A stretch of DNA of 64,000 nt from Labrenzia sp. THAF82 (GCF_009363435.1 NZ_CP045354.1:2756501-2820500); one strand, 5' to 3'. Positions 8,740-19,026 are shown, counted from the stretch's first letter. Notes: a model not told the origin generated them from the letters alone. Translations and numbers: made by a program.

Positions 8740-9531
8740 ATGGAAGGCGTCAAGAAAAAAACTCTTCATGAAGAAGCCTGGGCACAGGTCTATCCGTTGA
8801 CCGACCGGCAGCTTTCACCCCTTGGACTTCAAGCTATGGCAGCCTTGGCACTACACGCTGGTGGCCATGTCCTCGATGTTGGGTGCGGCACGGGGCAAAG
8901 CCTTTTGCAACTTGTTGAAAGAGTTGGACAGACCGGGCAGGTTGTCGGTGTTGATGTGTCCCGAACCTTCTTGGCTATTGCGAAGGAACGGACGCAATCC
9001 TTTCACCAGATCAAGTTGATTGAAGCAGATGCACAGACCGTCTCCTTGCCAAATGGAAGCTTTGATGCGGTCTTTTCGCGTTTCGGTATCATGGCATTTG
9101 AAGATCCTGCTGCCGCCTTTGCCAACTTTCAGAAAATGCTCAAGCCTGAGGGAAAGCTGGGATTTTGTTGCTGGGCTGAGCTTCAGGACAATGAGTTGGA
9201 TCTGCTGCCTCTTGAAGCTTCGGGAATGCTTGCCAGGGTCGATCAAACGCCGTTCAGCTTTTCAGAGCCTGTCTTTATTCGAAAGATACTGAAAGGTGCC
9301 GGATTTCACGATATTGCTATCACCCCTCACAAAGTGCCTGTCTCTTGCGGTGGTATTGAGGAAACGATGGACGTTCTTCTCAGGGTTGGAGCATTGGGAA
9401 AGATCGTTCGAGAAGATCCGGATCTTCGACCGCAGATCGAACCGCTTTTGCGGAAGGTGTTGATTGACAGAAGCGGCAGGGAACATGTGCACCTCACTGC
9501 ATCTATCTTTGTTGTAACAGCATCAGCCTGA
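8740..9531 (+). CDS. Class I SAM-dependent methyltransferase
   Basis: 263 residues from ATG 8740; the in-frame extension to 8611 would overlap the divergent gene's promoter and looks non-coding. Motif I VLDVGCGTGQSLL (about 39-51), post-I GVDVS and motif IV FDAVFSRFGIMAFEDP fit the Methyltransf_11/UbiE-like group acting on small molecules. It is divergent from the DUF5996-like gene. The substrate is unknown. Confidence 0.88.
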   Translation: MEGVKKKTLHEEAWAQVYPLTDRQLSPLGLQAMAALALHAGGHVLDVGCGTGQSLLQLVERVGQTGQVVGVDVSRTFLAIAKERTQSFHQIKLIEADAQTVSLPNGSFDAVFSRFGIMAFEDPAAAFANFQKMLKPEGKLGFCCWAELQDNELDLLPLEASGMLARVDQTPFSFSEPVFIRKILKGAGFHDIAITPHKVPVSCGGIEETMDVLLRVGALGKIVREDPDLRPQIEPLLRKVLIDRSGREHVHLTASIFVVTASA

Positions 9532-9571
9532 TGCAAATGCTTTTTCCAGGCATAGCAGAAAATGCCTCGCT

Positions 9572-10432
9572 CTAGCGGGGGTTACGATCAATCTGACGAT
9601 GTAGCTCTTCCACCAGCGTGCGCACCGCTTCACGCTCTTGCTTTGCGGCCACGTAGATTGAGACGGGAACTGCACCGAGCTGGGGAAGCTTGAAACGCGG
9701 TCCAATGTCGATCAGTTTCTCGGACAAGGCCGGGCGCGGCAGAATTGTTGCAGCCAGACCGGCAAGCAATACAGCTCTGAGGCCAACCGGGTCGGCATGG
9801 AATTGCAATTCGGTCTGTCTTTCCGGCTCAGTGTCTAGCGCGGTGAGAGCGTGACGGCGCAGATCGCGCGCGTCATTCAGGAATGCGAGTGGCAGCGGTC
9901 TTGAACTCTCATATGCAAAGGATGGAACGGCGGTCCACACGAGTGGTACGGGCACGGTCTCAATGCGTCCGGTATGTGGTCCTTGATCCAGAACCAGAGC
10001 AATGTCGATGCTGCCGTTGTCGAGGAGATCCCGAAGGTCGTGACTGCGCGCTGTCGTAACAGTTACCGGGTTGTCCGGTGCCGCCATTGCAAATCTGGCC
10101 AGGGCAGGCGGCAGCGCTGACAAGGCGAACGTCATTGTGGTGCCAAGCCGGATGGGCGAAGCTGTTCCACTGATTGAGGATCCTTCCATGGCTTCATCGG
10201 CCAGTACCAAAAGGCGGCGCGCCTTTATCAGAAAGGCGTTTCCATCATGTGTGAGGCTGACGGGTTTGCCGCGTCCGCGCTCTACCAGTTTTCGGGATAG
10301 TCTCTGCTCCAGGAGACGAATGTGAGCACTCACAGCCGACTGTACCGTGCCGGTTCTTTCTGCAGCTGACGAGAAGCTGCGCGTGTCGGCAACTGCGACA
10401 AAGCTTTCTATATGGCGGAGATCAAGAGACAT
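9572..10432 (-). CDS. LysR-family transcriptional regulator
   Basis: 286 residues beginning MSLDLRHIESFVAVADT. The N-terminal winged helix-turn-helix (about 4-62, SFSSAAERTGTVQSAVSAHIRLLE) and the periplasmic-binding-like effector domain (TTMTFALSALPPALARF onward) are standard. The gene is divergent from the TauE/SafE exporter with 78 bp between starts, the usual layout for LysR control of a transporter and its own gene. The effector is probably linked to the exported anion, perhaps a sulfur compound, by inference. Confidence 0.93.
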   Translation of the reverse strand: MSLDLRHIESFVAVADTRSFSSAAERTGTVQSAVSAHIRLLEQRLSRKLVERGRGKPVSLTHDGNAFLIKARRLLVLADEAMEGSSISGTASPIRLGTTMTFALSALPPALARFAMAAPDNPVTVTTARSHDLRDLLDNGSIDIALVLDQGPHTGRIETVPVPLVWTAVPSFAYESSRPLPLAFLNDARDLRRHALTALDTEPERQTELQFHADPVGLRAVLLAGLAATILPRPALSEKLIDIGPRFKLPQLGAVPVSIYVAAKQEREAVRTLVEELHRQIDRNPR

Positions 10433-10441
10433 TAAAATCAC

Positions 10442-10454
10442 AAAATCAGATTTT
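10442..10454. promoter_or_regulatory. Inverted repeat, candidate LysR operator
   Basis: AAAATC-A-GATTTT is a perfect 6-bp-arm palindrome lying 10 nt upstream of the LysR start and 57 nt upstream of the TauE/SafE start. The position fits a regulator binding site, although AT-rich palindromes of this length also occur by chance. Confidence 0.4.
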
Positions 10455-10510
10455 TAGTAGCATGTAAAATCGTTTCTTTTCGCATTGTTTTGAGCGCTAG
10501 ATTGCAGCTC

Positions 10511-11275
10511 ATGACGTTTGAAGCCTATCTCCTCGCCGCACTGGCTGTTTTTCTGACCGGCATCTCCAAAAGTGGATTTGCGGGTGGTCTGGGCATACTC
10601 GGTGTCCCACTCGTCGCCTTGACCATGCCACCGCAATCGGCGGCAACGCTGTTGCTCCCGGTTCTTCTCTTGATTGACATTGTTTCGGTCTGGCGTTTTC
10701 GTGCCTCCTGGAAGGCGCGAACGATTATGGCTCTTCTTCCGGGTGCCGGCATCGGGATAGGTCTCGGAATGATCGGGTTTTCAAGCCTCGATCCCAACCT
10801 GTTAAAGATCGGCATCGGGCTGTTGGCGCTCTGGTTTGTGGTACGCCAGGTCTTTGGAGACAAAACAGTTGCGGGCAAACATGGCCGTTTGGGCGCCGTG
10901 AAAATCTTCATTGCAAGCCTTGTGTCGGGGTTCGCCGGATTTGTGGCGCATGCGGGCGGTCCGCCGATAAAAGGAACGTTCCTCAGCCTGGGGTTGGGCA
11001 AGTCAGCGTTTGTCGGAACAAATGCGATGTTCTTCTTCATCCTCAATCTTGCAAAGGCAGGTGGGTATGCTTCACTTGGGTTGTTTTCGGTTTCTGGTCT
11101 TTTGTCGTCCGCCGCTCTCGTCCCTTTTACGCTGATGGGTATCTGGGCAGGCTTTGCGCTGCATGACAGGGTACCGCAGCGCCTGTTCGTGCGCGTGGCT
11201 TTTGGCCTGCTTGCCCTTGCCGGTCTGAACCTCCTGGTCTTTGGGGGAGCAGGGCTGTTGACGGGAGCGGTCTGA
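10511..11275 (+). CDS. TauE/SafE-family sulfite or organosulfonate exporter
   Basis: 254 residues, almost entirely membrane helices (about eight). It has the two-fold repeat typical of TauE/SafE proteins, with LTGISKSGFAGGLGILGVPL near the N-terminus and SGFAGFVAHAGGPPIKGTFL in the second half. The family exports sulfite, sulfoacetate or related anions, or acts as a permease for organosulfur compounds. Start MTFEAYLL was chosen because the preceding codons lack a ribosome site. The divergent LysR gene is the likely regulator. Confidence 0.92.
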   Translation: MTFEAYLLAALAVFLTGISKSGFAGGLGILGVPLVALTMPPQSAATLLLPVLLLIDIVSVWRFRASWKARTIMALLPGAGIGIGLGMIGFSSLDPNLLKIGIGLLALWFVVRQVFGDKTVAGKHGRLGAVKIFIASLVSGFAGFVAHAGGPPIKGTFLSLGLGKSAFVGTNAMFFFILNLAKAGGYASLGLFSVSGLLSSAALVPFTLMGIWAGFALHDRVPQRLFVRVAFGLLALAGLNLLVFGGAGLLTGAV

Positions 11276-11381
11276 TCGGCACTGCATCTGGTCGTGAGAA
11301 TGCGATCACCAATCCGTTAGTGTCAGTTGATGCCGTCGCGCGACATACTTCTCTTGCTTCGTTTATCCATCTGGGGGTGGG

Positions 11382-11939
11382 ATGTCTCGTCTGCTAGCAG
11401 TTCTTTGTGTCGGTTTTGTTGTGTCGTCGCCTGCAGTTGCCACTGTGATCAACGGCGAAGTTCTGCGCCAAAATGGAAATGGCGAATTCAAGTTGCTCGA
11501 TACGTCGGTTCCGTTTTCGGTTGGACATGACAACTTCAATACAGATCATCTTTATGCATTCGACGAGGATCAGAACATACTTTTGAGCGAGCCGATCAGG
11601 GTCGATATCGGTGGTGATCGCGGCATGATCCCGCAAGGAACAACGGTCGCGAGCCACTATGTCTTTTTTGACAGCTTGTCCGGCGTTCACGAGGGGTATG
11701 TGGATTTTGATGCCCCAATTCTTGGAATTGCAGCGCTCCCAGATACCCTGGACGCGACTGATTTCCTGGCAAACAACTCCGTGAATTACATCAGCACTGA
11801 TCTCAGGGGATTGGAACCAGGTGACTATGTCTGGATCGATCCCGACGATCCATTTCGTCTCTGGGTGCTTTGGGCAGGATCTTCACCCGGAGACTACATC
11901 CGTGTTTTTACCGAAAAATCGCTGGGTGCGATGATGTAA
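11382..11939 (+). CDS. Secreted hypothetical protein
   Basis: 185 residues. Residues 1-20 form a signal peptide (hydrophobic core, cleavage probably after AVA). The mature protein is acidic and beta-rich looking (NTDHLYAFDEDQNILL, LEPGDYVWIDPDDP). There is no membrane anchor or known enzymatic motif. I do not recognise the family. The segment IPQGTTVASHYVFFD resembles surface or envelope proteins of marine alphaproteobacteria only loosely. Confidence 0.75.
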   Translation: MSRLLAVLCVGFVVSSPAVATVINGEVLRQNGNGEFKLLDTSVPFSVGHDNFNTDHLYAFDEDQNILLSEPIRVDIGGDRGMIPQGTTVASHYVFFDSLSGVHEGYVDFDAPILGIAALPDTLDATDFLANNSVNYISTDLRGLEPGDYVWIDPDDPFRLWVLWAGSSPGDYIRVFTEKSLGAMM

Positions 11940-12175
11940 GCGCCAAAAACAAGCGGCATGATGGGTTTGAGCCCGCCAAAACTACTTTTCCAATTCTAAA
12001 TGCCTTTGCCTCGAGTTTCGCCTAGTGCGTTCGCTGTGCGATCGTTCAACTCTTCCGGACTGCTTTCGGAATAAATCGAAAATAGTTTTTCTTTTTTTTA
12101 TAAAATACCAGCTGATCTGACTCAATATTCGCGCCGTACTCAGCTCTGTAATTCGACAAATCAGGAGTAGAGTCC

Positions 12176-12685
12176 ATGAAAAAGAGCGTTCTCGCGCTAG
12201 CAGCATCATTGTGTCTTTTTGCAGGTACTTCAAACGCAAAGACAATCGTAGATATCGCCGGAGGCGATGAGCGCTTCAGTACTTTGGTTGCTGCTGTTCA
12301 AGCCGCTGGACTACAGGACGCTTTGCAGGGACCAGGCCCGTTCACGGTATTTGCCCCCGTCAATGACGCATTTGCTGCACTTCCCGAAGGCACGGTGGAG
12401 ACCCTTCTGAAGCCGGAAAACAAGGATCAGCTGACCAACGTCCTGCTTTATCACGTTGACGACCGTAAGCTGACTTCGAGCAACATTCCGGTTGGTTCAA
12501 ACTATTTCAAGCCGCTTTTGACCAGCGAGCGCACCTGCATCACGCGCTCGGGTGACGGTGTTCAAATCGCAGACGGCAGCGGAGCGTCAGCAAATGTTAT
12601 CATCGCCGACATTCAAGCCGAGAACGGCGTGATCCACGTCATCGACAAAGTGCTGCTGCCGGGTGACAGGCCTGCCTGCCACTAA
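12176..12685 (+). CDS. Secreted fasciclin (FAS1) domain protein
   Basis: 169 residues: a signal peptide (1-21, ending SNA) followed by a single FAS1 domain. The conserved H1 box (GPFTVFAPVNDAFAALP) and the YH motif region (LLYHVDD) are clear, and the end GVIHVIDKVLLP is the H2 box. Single-domain FAS1 proteins are secreted or periplasmic and are thought to mediate adhesion. The start has a good AGGAG site 9 nt upstream. A strong terminator follows immediately, so the gene is monocistronic. Confidence 0.93.
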   Translation: MKKSVLALAASLCLFAGTSNAKTIVDIAGGDERFSTLVAAVQAAGLQDALQGPGPFTVFAPVNDAFAALPEGTVETLLKPENKDQLTNVLLYHVDDRKLTSSNIPVGSNYFKPLLTSERTCITRSGDGVQIADGSGASANVIIADIQAENGVIHVIDKVLLPGDRPACH

Positions 12686-12707
12686 GAAATCTGGCATTCC
12701 TGCCACG

Positions 12708-12736
12708 AAAGGTCCGCAGTTTCTGCGGGCCTTTTT
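12708..12736 (+). terminator. Rho-independent terminator after the fasciclin gene
   Basis: A hairpin with arms AAAGGTCCGCAG and CTGCGGGCCTTT (one G-T pair), a tiny loop and a following T-run lies 23 nt past the stop codon. Confidence 0.88.
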
Positions 12737-12837
12737 GCGTTCTGGAAGCCGACTACGCGTTTCGGTCTTGCGGGGTCGACGCATTTTGACCAAACCATGT
12801 CGCAAATGTTCCTCGTGCTTGCATCTTTCATCTAATT

Positions 12838-12859
12838 GATATAAAGATATCTTTATATC
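12838..12859. promoter_or_regulatory. Perfect 22-bp palindromic operator of the methionine regulon
   Basis: Each half reads GATATAAAGAT, and the two halves are exact reverse complements. It sits 7 nt before the start of the ArsR-methyltransferase gene that heads metF and metH. Its symmetry and position fit an ArsR-family dimer site, as described for SahR, the S-adenosylhomocysteine-responsive repressor of methionine genes in Proteobacteria. Binding would repress the whole operon and autoregulate the regulator. Confidence 0.8.
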
Positions 12860-12866
12860 GACATTG

Positions 12867-13901
12867 ATGCTTGATGAGCAGTACCTGAGCATGACCGACG
12901 AGCAGACACTTTCCGTAGACGATACCCTGGCCGCTTTGAGGGCCGTGGGAGAGGCAACGCGTTTGCGTCTTGTGGCGCTTCTGGCGGAAAGTGAACTCAC
13001 CGTGAAGGATGCGACAGCAATCCTTGGGCAAAGCCAGCCTCGCATCTCCCGGCACCTGAAGCTGCTTGCTGAAGCCGATCTCATCAAACGCTACCCGGAA
13101 GGATCCTGGGTCTATTATCGCCTGGCCGATGGACCGGAGGGAGAACTCGTGCGCGGGCTCGTTGCGCGCATCTCAAAGGACGATCCGGTCCTTGCCGCTG
13201 ATCAAGAGCGTTTCCAGGCTATTCGCAAGGCCAAGGCCGAAGAAGCTGCGGCTTACTTCGCAGCACGGGCATTGACCTGGGATCGGGAACGTTCTTTGCA
13301 TGTGTCAGAAGACGATGTGGAAGCTGCGATGCGCAAAGCGCTCGGCGAAACACCCTTCCAGACCTTTCTTGACCTTGGAACCGGAACAGGCCGCTTGCTT
13401 GAGCTCTTTTCCGATCAATATGTCTCTGCGCTCGGCATTGATGCATCCCATGACATGCTTGCCGTTGCGCGCGCCAATCTTGCGAAAGCCGGTCTGGTCA
13501 ACGCGCAGGTTCGCCACGGCGATGTTTACGCGCTGAACGTGCCGCCGCGCTCATTCGATGTCGTGGCCATTCATCAGGTGCTGCACTTCTTGGACGATCC
13601 GGCCAGGGCTCTGAGCGAGGCGGCTCGGGCGTTGCGTCCGGGTGGTCGGCTCATCGTAATCGATTTCGCCCCGCACGAATTGGAGTTTCTGCGTGAGAAC
13701 CATGCCCACCGGCGGCTTGGTTTTGCGCAAGACCAAATGGAGCGTTGGCTGGAAGCTCTTGATCTCGACCTGGAGCAGGTGACTGACCTCGTTCCCGGCG
13801 ACGACAGCGAAACAAACCTGACTGTTACTCTTTGGCTGGCCCGCGACCGCCGTGTCGTTACGGATCTGCCGGCTCCGAATTCTTCCCGAGAGGTTGCTTG
13901 A
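12867..13901 (+). CDS. ArsR-family regulator fused to a SAM methyltransferase domain (SahR-like)
   Basis: 344 residues from ATG 12867; MTDEQTL at 12891 is an alternative start and neither has a strong ribosome site. Residues about 18-95 form an ArsR-type winged helix (EATRLRLVALLAE, SQPRISRHLKLLAEADLI). Residues about 125-335 form a class I methyltransferase fold (DLGTGTGR at 169-176, IHQVLHFLDDP). No cysteine metal site is seen, so metals are unlikely signals; the methyltransferase domain probably senses SAM or SAH. Its stop is 2 nt before metF, and the 22-bp palindrome is directly upstream, so it likely represses the methionine operon. Confidence 0.93.
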   Translation: MLDEQYLSMTDEQTLSVDDTLAALRAVGEATRLRLVALLAESELTVKDATAILGQSQPRISRHLKLLAEADLIKRYPEGSWVYYRLADGPEGELVRGLVARISKDDPVLAADQERFQAIRKAKAEEAAAYFAARALTWDRERSLHVSEDDVEAAMRKALGETPFQTFLDLGTGTGRLLELFSDQYVSALGIDASHDMLAVARANLAKAGLVNAQVRHGDVYALNVPPRSFDVVAIHQVLHFLDDPARALSEAARALRPGGRLIVIDFAPHELEFLRENHAHRRLGFAQDQMERWLEALDLDLEQVTDLVPGDDSETNLTVTLWLARDRRVVTDLPAPNSSREVA

Positions 13902-13903
13902 TT

Positions 13904-14815
13904 ATGAATTCCGTTTCCAACCGCAGGTCCCATCAGGCCGCGCCAACGCCAATTACGGCGTCCTTTGAATTTTTCCCGCCAAAGTCCGACAAGATGGCGG
14001 AAACGCTTTGGAATACGGTGCAGCGTCTGGCGCCGCTTCATCCTTCTTTTGTGTCCGTGACCTACGGGGCAGGTGGATCAACCCGTGAGCGGACACACAA
14101 GACAGTTGAACGTATTTTGAAGGAAACCGACCTTGCGCCAGCCGCACACCTGACCTGTGTCGGTGCGTCACAAGAAGAAATTGACGGGATCGTCAAAGAC
14201 TACTGGGATCTGGGCGTTCGTCATCTGGTCGCGCTGCGCGGTGATCCTCTTGAGGGCATAGGCACGCGCTATACACCTCACAACAACGGTTATCCTTATG
14301 CTTCCGACCTTGTTTCGGGGATCAAGAAAATTGCCAATTTCGACATCTCGGTTTCCGGTTATCCGGAAAAGCATCCGGAAAGCGGAAGCTGGCAGACCGA
14401 AATCGACAATCTGAAACGCAAGGTCGATGCGGGCGCTGACCGGATCATCACCCAGTACTTCTTCGACAATGACGTGTTCGATGCTTATCTGGACCGGATT
14501 GCGGCAGCCGGCATCAACATTCCCGTAATCCCCGGCATCCTGCCGATCCATAATTTTGAACAGACCATGGTGTTTTCGGCCAAGTGTGGCACGTCCATTC
14601 CGCAATGGCTTGCACGCCGCTTTGCCGGTCTGAGCAACGATCCTGAGACACGCAAACTGGTCGGAGTTTCGGTTGCTTGTGAGCAGGCCATGGACCTGGT
14701 CGATCGCGGCATCAATGATTTCCACTTCTATACAATGAACCGTGCCGATCTGACCTATGCCATCTGTCACATGCTGGGTATGGGCCAGAGCGAGCAAAAA
14801 GGTCTGGCTGCCTGA
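13904..14815 (+). CDS. metF: Methylenetetrahydrofolate reductase
   Basis: 303 residues from ATG 13904, only 2 nt past the regulator stop; upstream in-frame codons belong to the overlapping regulator gene. FEFFPPK carries the catalytic Glu, and VTYGAGGSTRERT, LVALRGDP and ADRIITQYFFD are hallmark FAD/folate-binding segments of MetF. It reduces 5,10-methylene-THF to 5-methyl-THF, the methyl donor for MetH encoded next. Its length matches the bacterial family. Expression is probably controlled by the ArsR fusion through the palindrome at 12838. Confidence 0.97.
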   Translation: MNSVSNRRSHQAAPTPITASFEFFPPKSDKMAETLWNTVQRLAPLHPSFVSVTYGAGGSTRERTHKTVERILKETDLAPAAHLTCVGASQEEIDGIVKDYWDLGVRHLVALRGDPLEGIGTRYTPHNNGYPYASDLVSGIKKIANFDISVSGYPEKHPESGSWQTEIDNLKRKVDAGADRIITQYFFDNDVFDAYLDRIAAAGINIPVIPGILPIHNFEQTMVFSAKCGTSIPQWLARRFAGLSNDPETRKLVGVSVACEQAMDLVDRGINDFHFYTMNRADLTYAICHMLGMGQSEQKGLAA

Positions 14816-14961
14816 CCGGAAACCGGTCGCAGCGTTCGAGAAACTCTCAATGGCGAGGCCGCAAACTTCGCGGCCCGCGTTACGTTTAAAATTGATAAGC
14901 GCAAGCTGACCCCAAAACACGTCGCCGCGCTTGAAAAGCAGATCCTCCGGAAGGAAAAACA

Positions 14962-17900
14962 GTGAAAACCTCCGATGCCTTTGAGCGCCTCAACGACCTT
15001 GCAAAGTCCCGCATTCTTGTGTTGGACGGTGCAATGGGAACGGAGATCCAGCTGCTCAAACTGGACGAGGCCGCTTATCGAGGGTCACGTTTTGCGGACT
15101 GGCCGAGTGACGTCAAAGGCAACAATGACCTGCTCAGCCTCACGCAACCCGAAGCAATCCGGCAGATCCATATAGACTATCTGGAAGCCGGTGCTGACAT
15201 CGTCGAGACGAACACCTTTTCCTCCACGACCATTGCCCAGGCTGATTACGGGATGGAGGAACTGGCCTACGAACTGAATTTTGAAAGTGCAAGACTTGCA
15301 CGCGAAGCCTGCGACCAGGTTATGGCAAATGATCCGTCTCGGCCGTGTTTCGTTGCAGGAGCCCTTGGGCCGACCAACCGGACCGCATCAATCTCCCCGG
15401 ACGTTAACAACCCCGGCTACCGCGCTGTATCTTTTGATGATTTGCGGATCGCATATGCAGAAGCAGCTCGAGGCCTTATCGCCGGTGGTGCTGATCTTCT
15501 GCTTGTCGAAACCATTTTCGATACGTTGAATGCAAAGGCGGCTCTTTTCGGCATTGATGAGGTTTTTGAGGAAACAGGTCAAAAACTTCCAGTGATCGTC
15601 TCCGGTACGATTACCGATCTTTCCGGCCGTACGTTGTCGGGTCAGACACCTGAAGCGTTCTGGAATTCGGTCCGGCATACGCAGCCGCTCGCGATTGGTT
15701 TGAACTGTGCCCTTGGCGCCAAGGAAATGCGCGCGCATGTGGATGAGCTGGGACGGGTTGCCGATACCCTGGTATGCGCTTATCCGAATGCAGGTCTGCC
15801 AAATGAGTTCGGTGAATACGACGAGAGCCCCGAACATATGGCAGGGTTGATCGAGGAGTTCGCATCGGCGGGCCTTGTCAACCTGGTTGGGGGCTGTTGC
15901 GGCACCACACCGGCGCATATTCGCGCGATTGCCGAAGCCGTTGCTGACAAGGCACCGCGTGCAATTCCAGAAATAGATCGGCATATGCGCCTGTCGGGTC
16001 TTGAGCCCTTTGTCGTCACAAAGGAAACCAATTTCGTCAATGTGGGCGAACGCACCAATGTGACAGGCTCTGCGCGCTTCCGGAAGCTGATCAAGGAAGG
16101 CGACTATGCCACGGCACTCGACGTGGCGCGCCAGCAAGTGGAAAATGGCGCTCAGATCATCGACATCAACATGGATGAGGGGCTGCTGGATTCCGAGGAA
16201 GCCATGGTCACGTTCCTGAACCTCGTTGCGGCCGAACCGGATATCGCCAAAGTGCCGATTATGATCGACAGCTCCAAGTGGACCGTGATCGAGGCTGGCT
16301 TGAAATGCATTCAAGGCAAAGGCGTTGTCAATTCCATCTCGCTGAAAGAAGGCGAAGAGGCTTTCATCGAGCAGGCGAAGCTTGTCCGGCGCTACGGAGC
16401 AGCCGTGGTGGTGATGGCATTTGACGAGGATGGTCAGGCCGACACGTTCGAACGCAAGACCGAGATTTGTGCCCGGTCCTACAAAGTGTTGACTGAGAAA
16501 GTCGGTTTTCCGCCGGAAGACATTGTCTTCGATCCGAATATCTTCGCCGTTGCGACTGGTATCGAAGAGCACAACAACTACGGTGTCGATTTCATTGAGG
16601 CGACTGGCTGGATCCGCGAAAACCTGGCTCATGCGCATGTGTCGGGTGGGGTATCCAATCTGTCCTTTTCCTTTAGGGGCAACGAGGCCGTGCGTGAAGC
16701 AATGCATTCGGTCTTCCTCTACCACGCCATCAAGCGCGGCATGGATATGGGCATTGTCAATGCCGGGCAGCTGGCGGTTTACAACGATCTGGAAAGCGAG
16801 CTGCGGGAGCTTTGCGAAGACGTTGTGCTGAACCGACGGGACGATGCCACGGACCGTATGCTGGAAGCAGCAGAGCGTTGGAAAGGTGAGGGTGGCAAGC
16901 GGAAAGAAGCCGATCTGACCTGGCGCACCTGGGGTGTTGCCAAGCGCCTCGAACACGCGCTGGTTCACGGCATTTCCGACTATGTCGTCGAAGACACTGA
17001 AGAAGCCAGACAAGCATTCGATCGTCCGCTTCACGTTATTGAAGGTCCGTTGATGGACGGTATGAACGTGGTCGGCGATCTTTTCGGATCCGGGCAAATG
17101 TTCTTGCCGCAGGTCGTCAAATCCGCTCGCGTGATGAAAAAAGCGGTCGCTTACCTGATGCCCTTCATGGAGAAGGAAAAGGAAGAGCAAGGCCTTACAG
17201 GGCATTCTTCCGCCGGCAAGATCCTGATGGCAACGGTCAAGGGTGATGTGCATGACATCGGCAAGAACATTGTCGGCGTCGTACTCCAGTGCAACAATTT
17301 TGAGGTGATTGATCTGGGGGTCATGGTGTCTGCCGCCAAGATCCTGGAAACAGCCAAAGCCGAAAAAGTCGACATGGTCGGACTGTCTGGTCTGATCACG
17401 CCGTCGCTCGACGAAATGTGTCACGTTGCGGCCGAGTTGGAGCGCGAAGGGCTGGACGTTCCGCTTCTGATTGGTGGTGCCACCACTTCCAAGATCCACA
17501 CGGCTGTAAAAATCCATCCGAATTACGAGCGGGGGCAGGCGATCTACGTTACCGATGCTGGCCGTGCCGTTGGCGTGGCCTCCAAGCTGATGAGCGAGGG
17601 CGGGCGTGAGCCTTATTTTGCGAATGTACGTGCCGAATATGCAGACATAGCTGAGAAACACGCAGCCGGGCGCGGTGGTCAGAAGCGCACTTCGCTTGCA
17701 GATGCGCGCAAGAATGCCTTTCAGTCCGATTTTGCCGGCAAGCCGCCTGTTGAGCCCAAGAAACCGGGGTCAACAGTCTTTGACGATTTCCCCTTGGAAG
17801 AGCTCGTTCCGCTTATTGACTGGACACCCTTTTTCGCAACGTGGGAAATCAAGGGCCGGTACCCGGCTGTGCTGACAGACAACCGTTACGGTCCGGCGGC

Positions 17901-18690
17901 CAAAGCGCTTTACGATGATGCTCGGCGGATGCTTGACGAAATCGTTGAGAAGAAACTTCTGACAGCACGTGGAGTTGCTTCCTTATGGCCAGCCAATGCG
18001 GTTGGCGATGATGTCCGAGTGTTTACAGACGAAGGCCGCACTGAGACGCTCGCCACTTTTCATACGCTGCGTCAGCAGATGGCTCGCTCGGCTGGTGGAC
18101 GCGCAAACGTGGCGCTTAGTGACTTCGTCGCTCCGCTGGATAGCGGGATCAAGGACTGGGTTGGCGGTTTTGCCGTCACCGCAGGCCATGGCGAGGATGA
18201 CCTGGCTGCCCGGTATGCAAAGGAAGGGGATGACTACAACAAGATCCTTTCGCAGGCTCTGGCGGACCGGCTGGCCGAAGCGTTTGCAGAAAAGCTTCAT
18301 CAGATCGTGCGCACGGACTTGTGGGGATATGCAGCGGATGAGACCCTGCAGGTTGAGGATATCATCGGCGAAAAATATCAGGGTATTCGTCCTGCCGCAG
18401 GCTATCCTGCTCAGCCAGATCACACTGAAAAGGACACTTTGTTCAGACTGCTTGATGCGGAACGGTTGACCGGGATACAGCTCACCGAAAGCCGTGCGAT
18501 GTTGCCGGGATCGTCTGTTTCCGGGCTCTATTTCAGCCATGCTGACAGCCACTATTTTGGTGTTGGCAAGATCGAAAAGGACCAGGTGGAAGACTATGCC
18601 GAACGCAAGTTGTGGGATGTTGCCTACGCCGAGCGCTGGCTGGCTCCGATCCTGAACTACGATCCGGCTCGGATGGAAGCGGCTGAATAG
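14962..18690 (+). CDS. metH: Cobalamin-dependent methionine synthase, full length
   Basis: 1242 residues with a GTG start preceded by GGAAGGA. Four modules are in the standard order: homocysteine-binding barrel (1-~330, zinc ligands Cys249, Cys312, Cys313), methyl-THF barrel (~355-620, [14 protein letters not shown]), cobalamin cap and B12 domain (~650-890, DVHDIG with His764 as lower axial ligand) and SAM-reactivation domain (~910-1230). It transfers the MetF-made methyl group to homocysteine. No cobalamin riboswitch is seen upstream; 146 bp separate it from metF. Essentially complete and canonical. Confidence 0.98.
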   Translation: MKTSDAFERLNDLAKSRILVLDGAMGTEIQLLKLDEAAYRGSRFADWPSDVKGNNDLLSLTQPEAIRQIHIDYLEAGADIVETNTFSSTTIAQADYGMEELAYELNFESARLAREACDQVMANDPSRPCFVAGALGPTNRTASISPDVNNPGYRAVSFDDLRIAYAEAARGLIAGGADLLLVETIFDTLNAKAALFGIDEVFEETGQKLPVIVSGTITDLSGRTLSGQTPEAFWNSVRHTQPLAIGLNCALGAKEMRAHVDELGRVADTLVCAYPNAGLPNEFGEYDESPEHMAGLIEEFASAGLVNLVGGCCGTTPAHIRAIAEAVADKAPRAIPEIDRHMRLSGLEPFVVTKETNFVNVGERTNVTGSARFRKLIKEGDYATALDVARQQVENGAQIIDINMDEGLLDSEEAMVTFLNLVAAEPDIAKVPIMIDSSKWTVIEAGLKCIQGKGVVNSISLKEGEEAFIEQAKLVRRYGAAVVVMAFDEDGQADTFERKTEICARSYKVLTEKVGFPPEDIVFDPNIFAVATGIEEHNNYGVDFIEATGWIRENLAHAHVSGGVSNLSFSFRGNEAVREAMHSVFLYHAIKRGMDMGIVNAGQLAVYNDLESELRELCEDVVLNRRDDATDRMLEAAERWKGEGGKRKEADLTWRTWGVAKRLEHALVHGISDYVVEDTEEARQAFDRPLHVIEGPLMDGMNVVGDLFGSGQMFLPQVVKSARVMKKAVAYLMPFMEKEKEEQGLTGHSSAGKILMATVKGDVHDIGKNIVGVVLQCNNFEVIDLGVMVSAAKILETAKAEKVDMVGLSGLITPSLDEMCHVAAELEREGLDVPLLIGGATTSKIHTAVKIHPNYERGQAIYVTDAGRAVGVASKLMSEGGREPYFANVRAEYADIAEKHAAGRGGQKRTSLADARKNAFQSDFAGKPPVEPKKPGSTVFDDFPLEELVPLIDWTPFFATWEIKGRYPAVLTDNRYGPAAKALYDDARRMLDEIVEKKLLTARGVASLWPANAVGDDVRVFTDEGRTETLATFHTLRQQMARSAGGRANVALSDFVAPLDSGIKDWVGGFAVTAGHGEDDLAARYAKEGDDYNKILSQALADRLAEAFAEKLHQIVRTDLWGYAADETLQVEDIIGEKYQGIRPAAGYPAQPDHTEKDTLFRLLDAERLTGIQLTESRAMLPGSSVSGLYFSHADSHYFGVGKIEKDQVEDYAERKLWDVAYAERWLAPILNYDPARMEAAE

Positions 18691-18741
18691 AACGGTTGAA
18701 GGTCAATTCTTCAGCCAATTTGGATACGGACAGTTTAAAGG

Positions 18742-18771
18742 AAAAAAGCGGGCCTACAGGTCCGCTTTTTT
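18742..18771 (+). terminator. Rho-independent terminator of the metF-metH operon
   Basis: The arms AAAAAAGCGG and CCGCTTTTTT are fully complementary, enclose a further CCT/AGG pairing and end in a T-run. The site is 52 nt past the metH stop. Confidence 0.9.
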
Positions 18772-19026
18772 AATGTCAGTGCGTGTCTTGAAGTGCAGTC
18801 GTTCGAATTTGTGCTTCTGGCCGCATAAAGACCGGCCATGAACTCTGCCGCCTGTTTCTATAAAGCGGGTCTACTAGTGACCTTCGCGTCGCAGACCTGC
18901 CAATTCCTTGTAATTTGCAAACGTGCTGGCAACATCCGAGACATTCGAGCTGCCCACTACAACTTGCCTGTTATTTTTGCGTGTAAATTAAATATCCTTG
19001 AGAAAATGACGTTTTTTTAATGAAAA

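Noticed and set aside
14816..14962. SAM-, SAH- or cobalamin-riboswitch before metH
   Set aside because: Only a simple GC hairpin is seen; none of the conserved cores (for example the B12 box) is present, and the upstream operator explains regulation.
15388..17661. 757-codon open frame on the minus strand, opposite metH
   Set aside because: It is a shadow of metH, which has complete catalytic motifs and length. The antisense translation has no recognisable domain.
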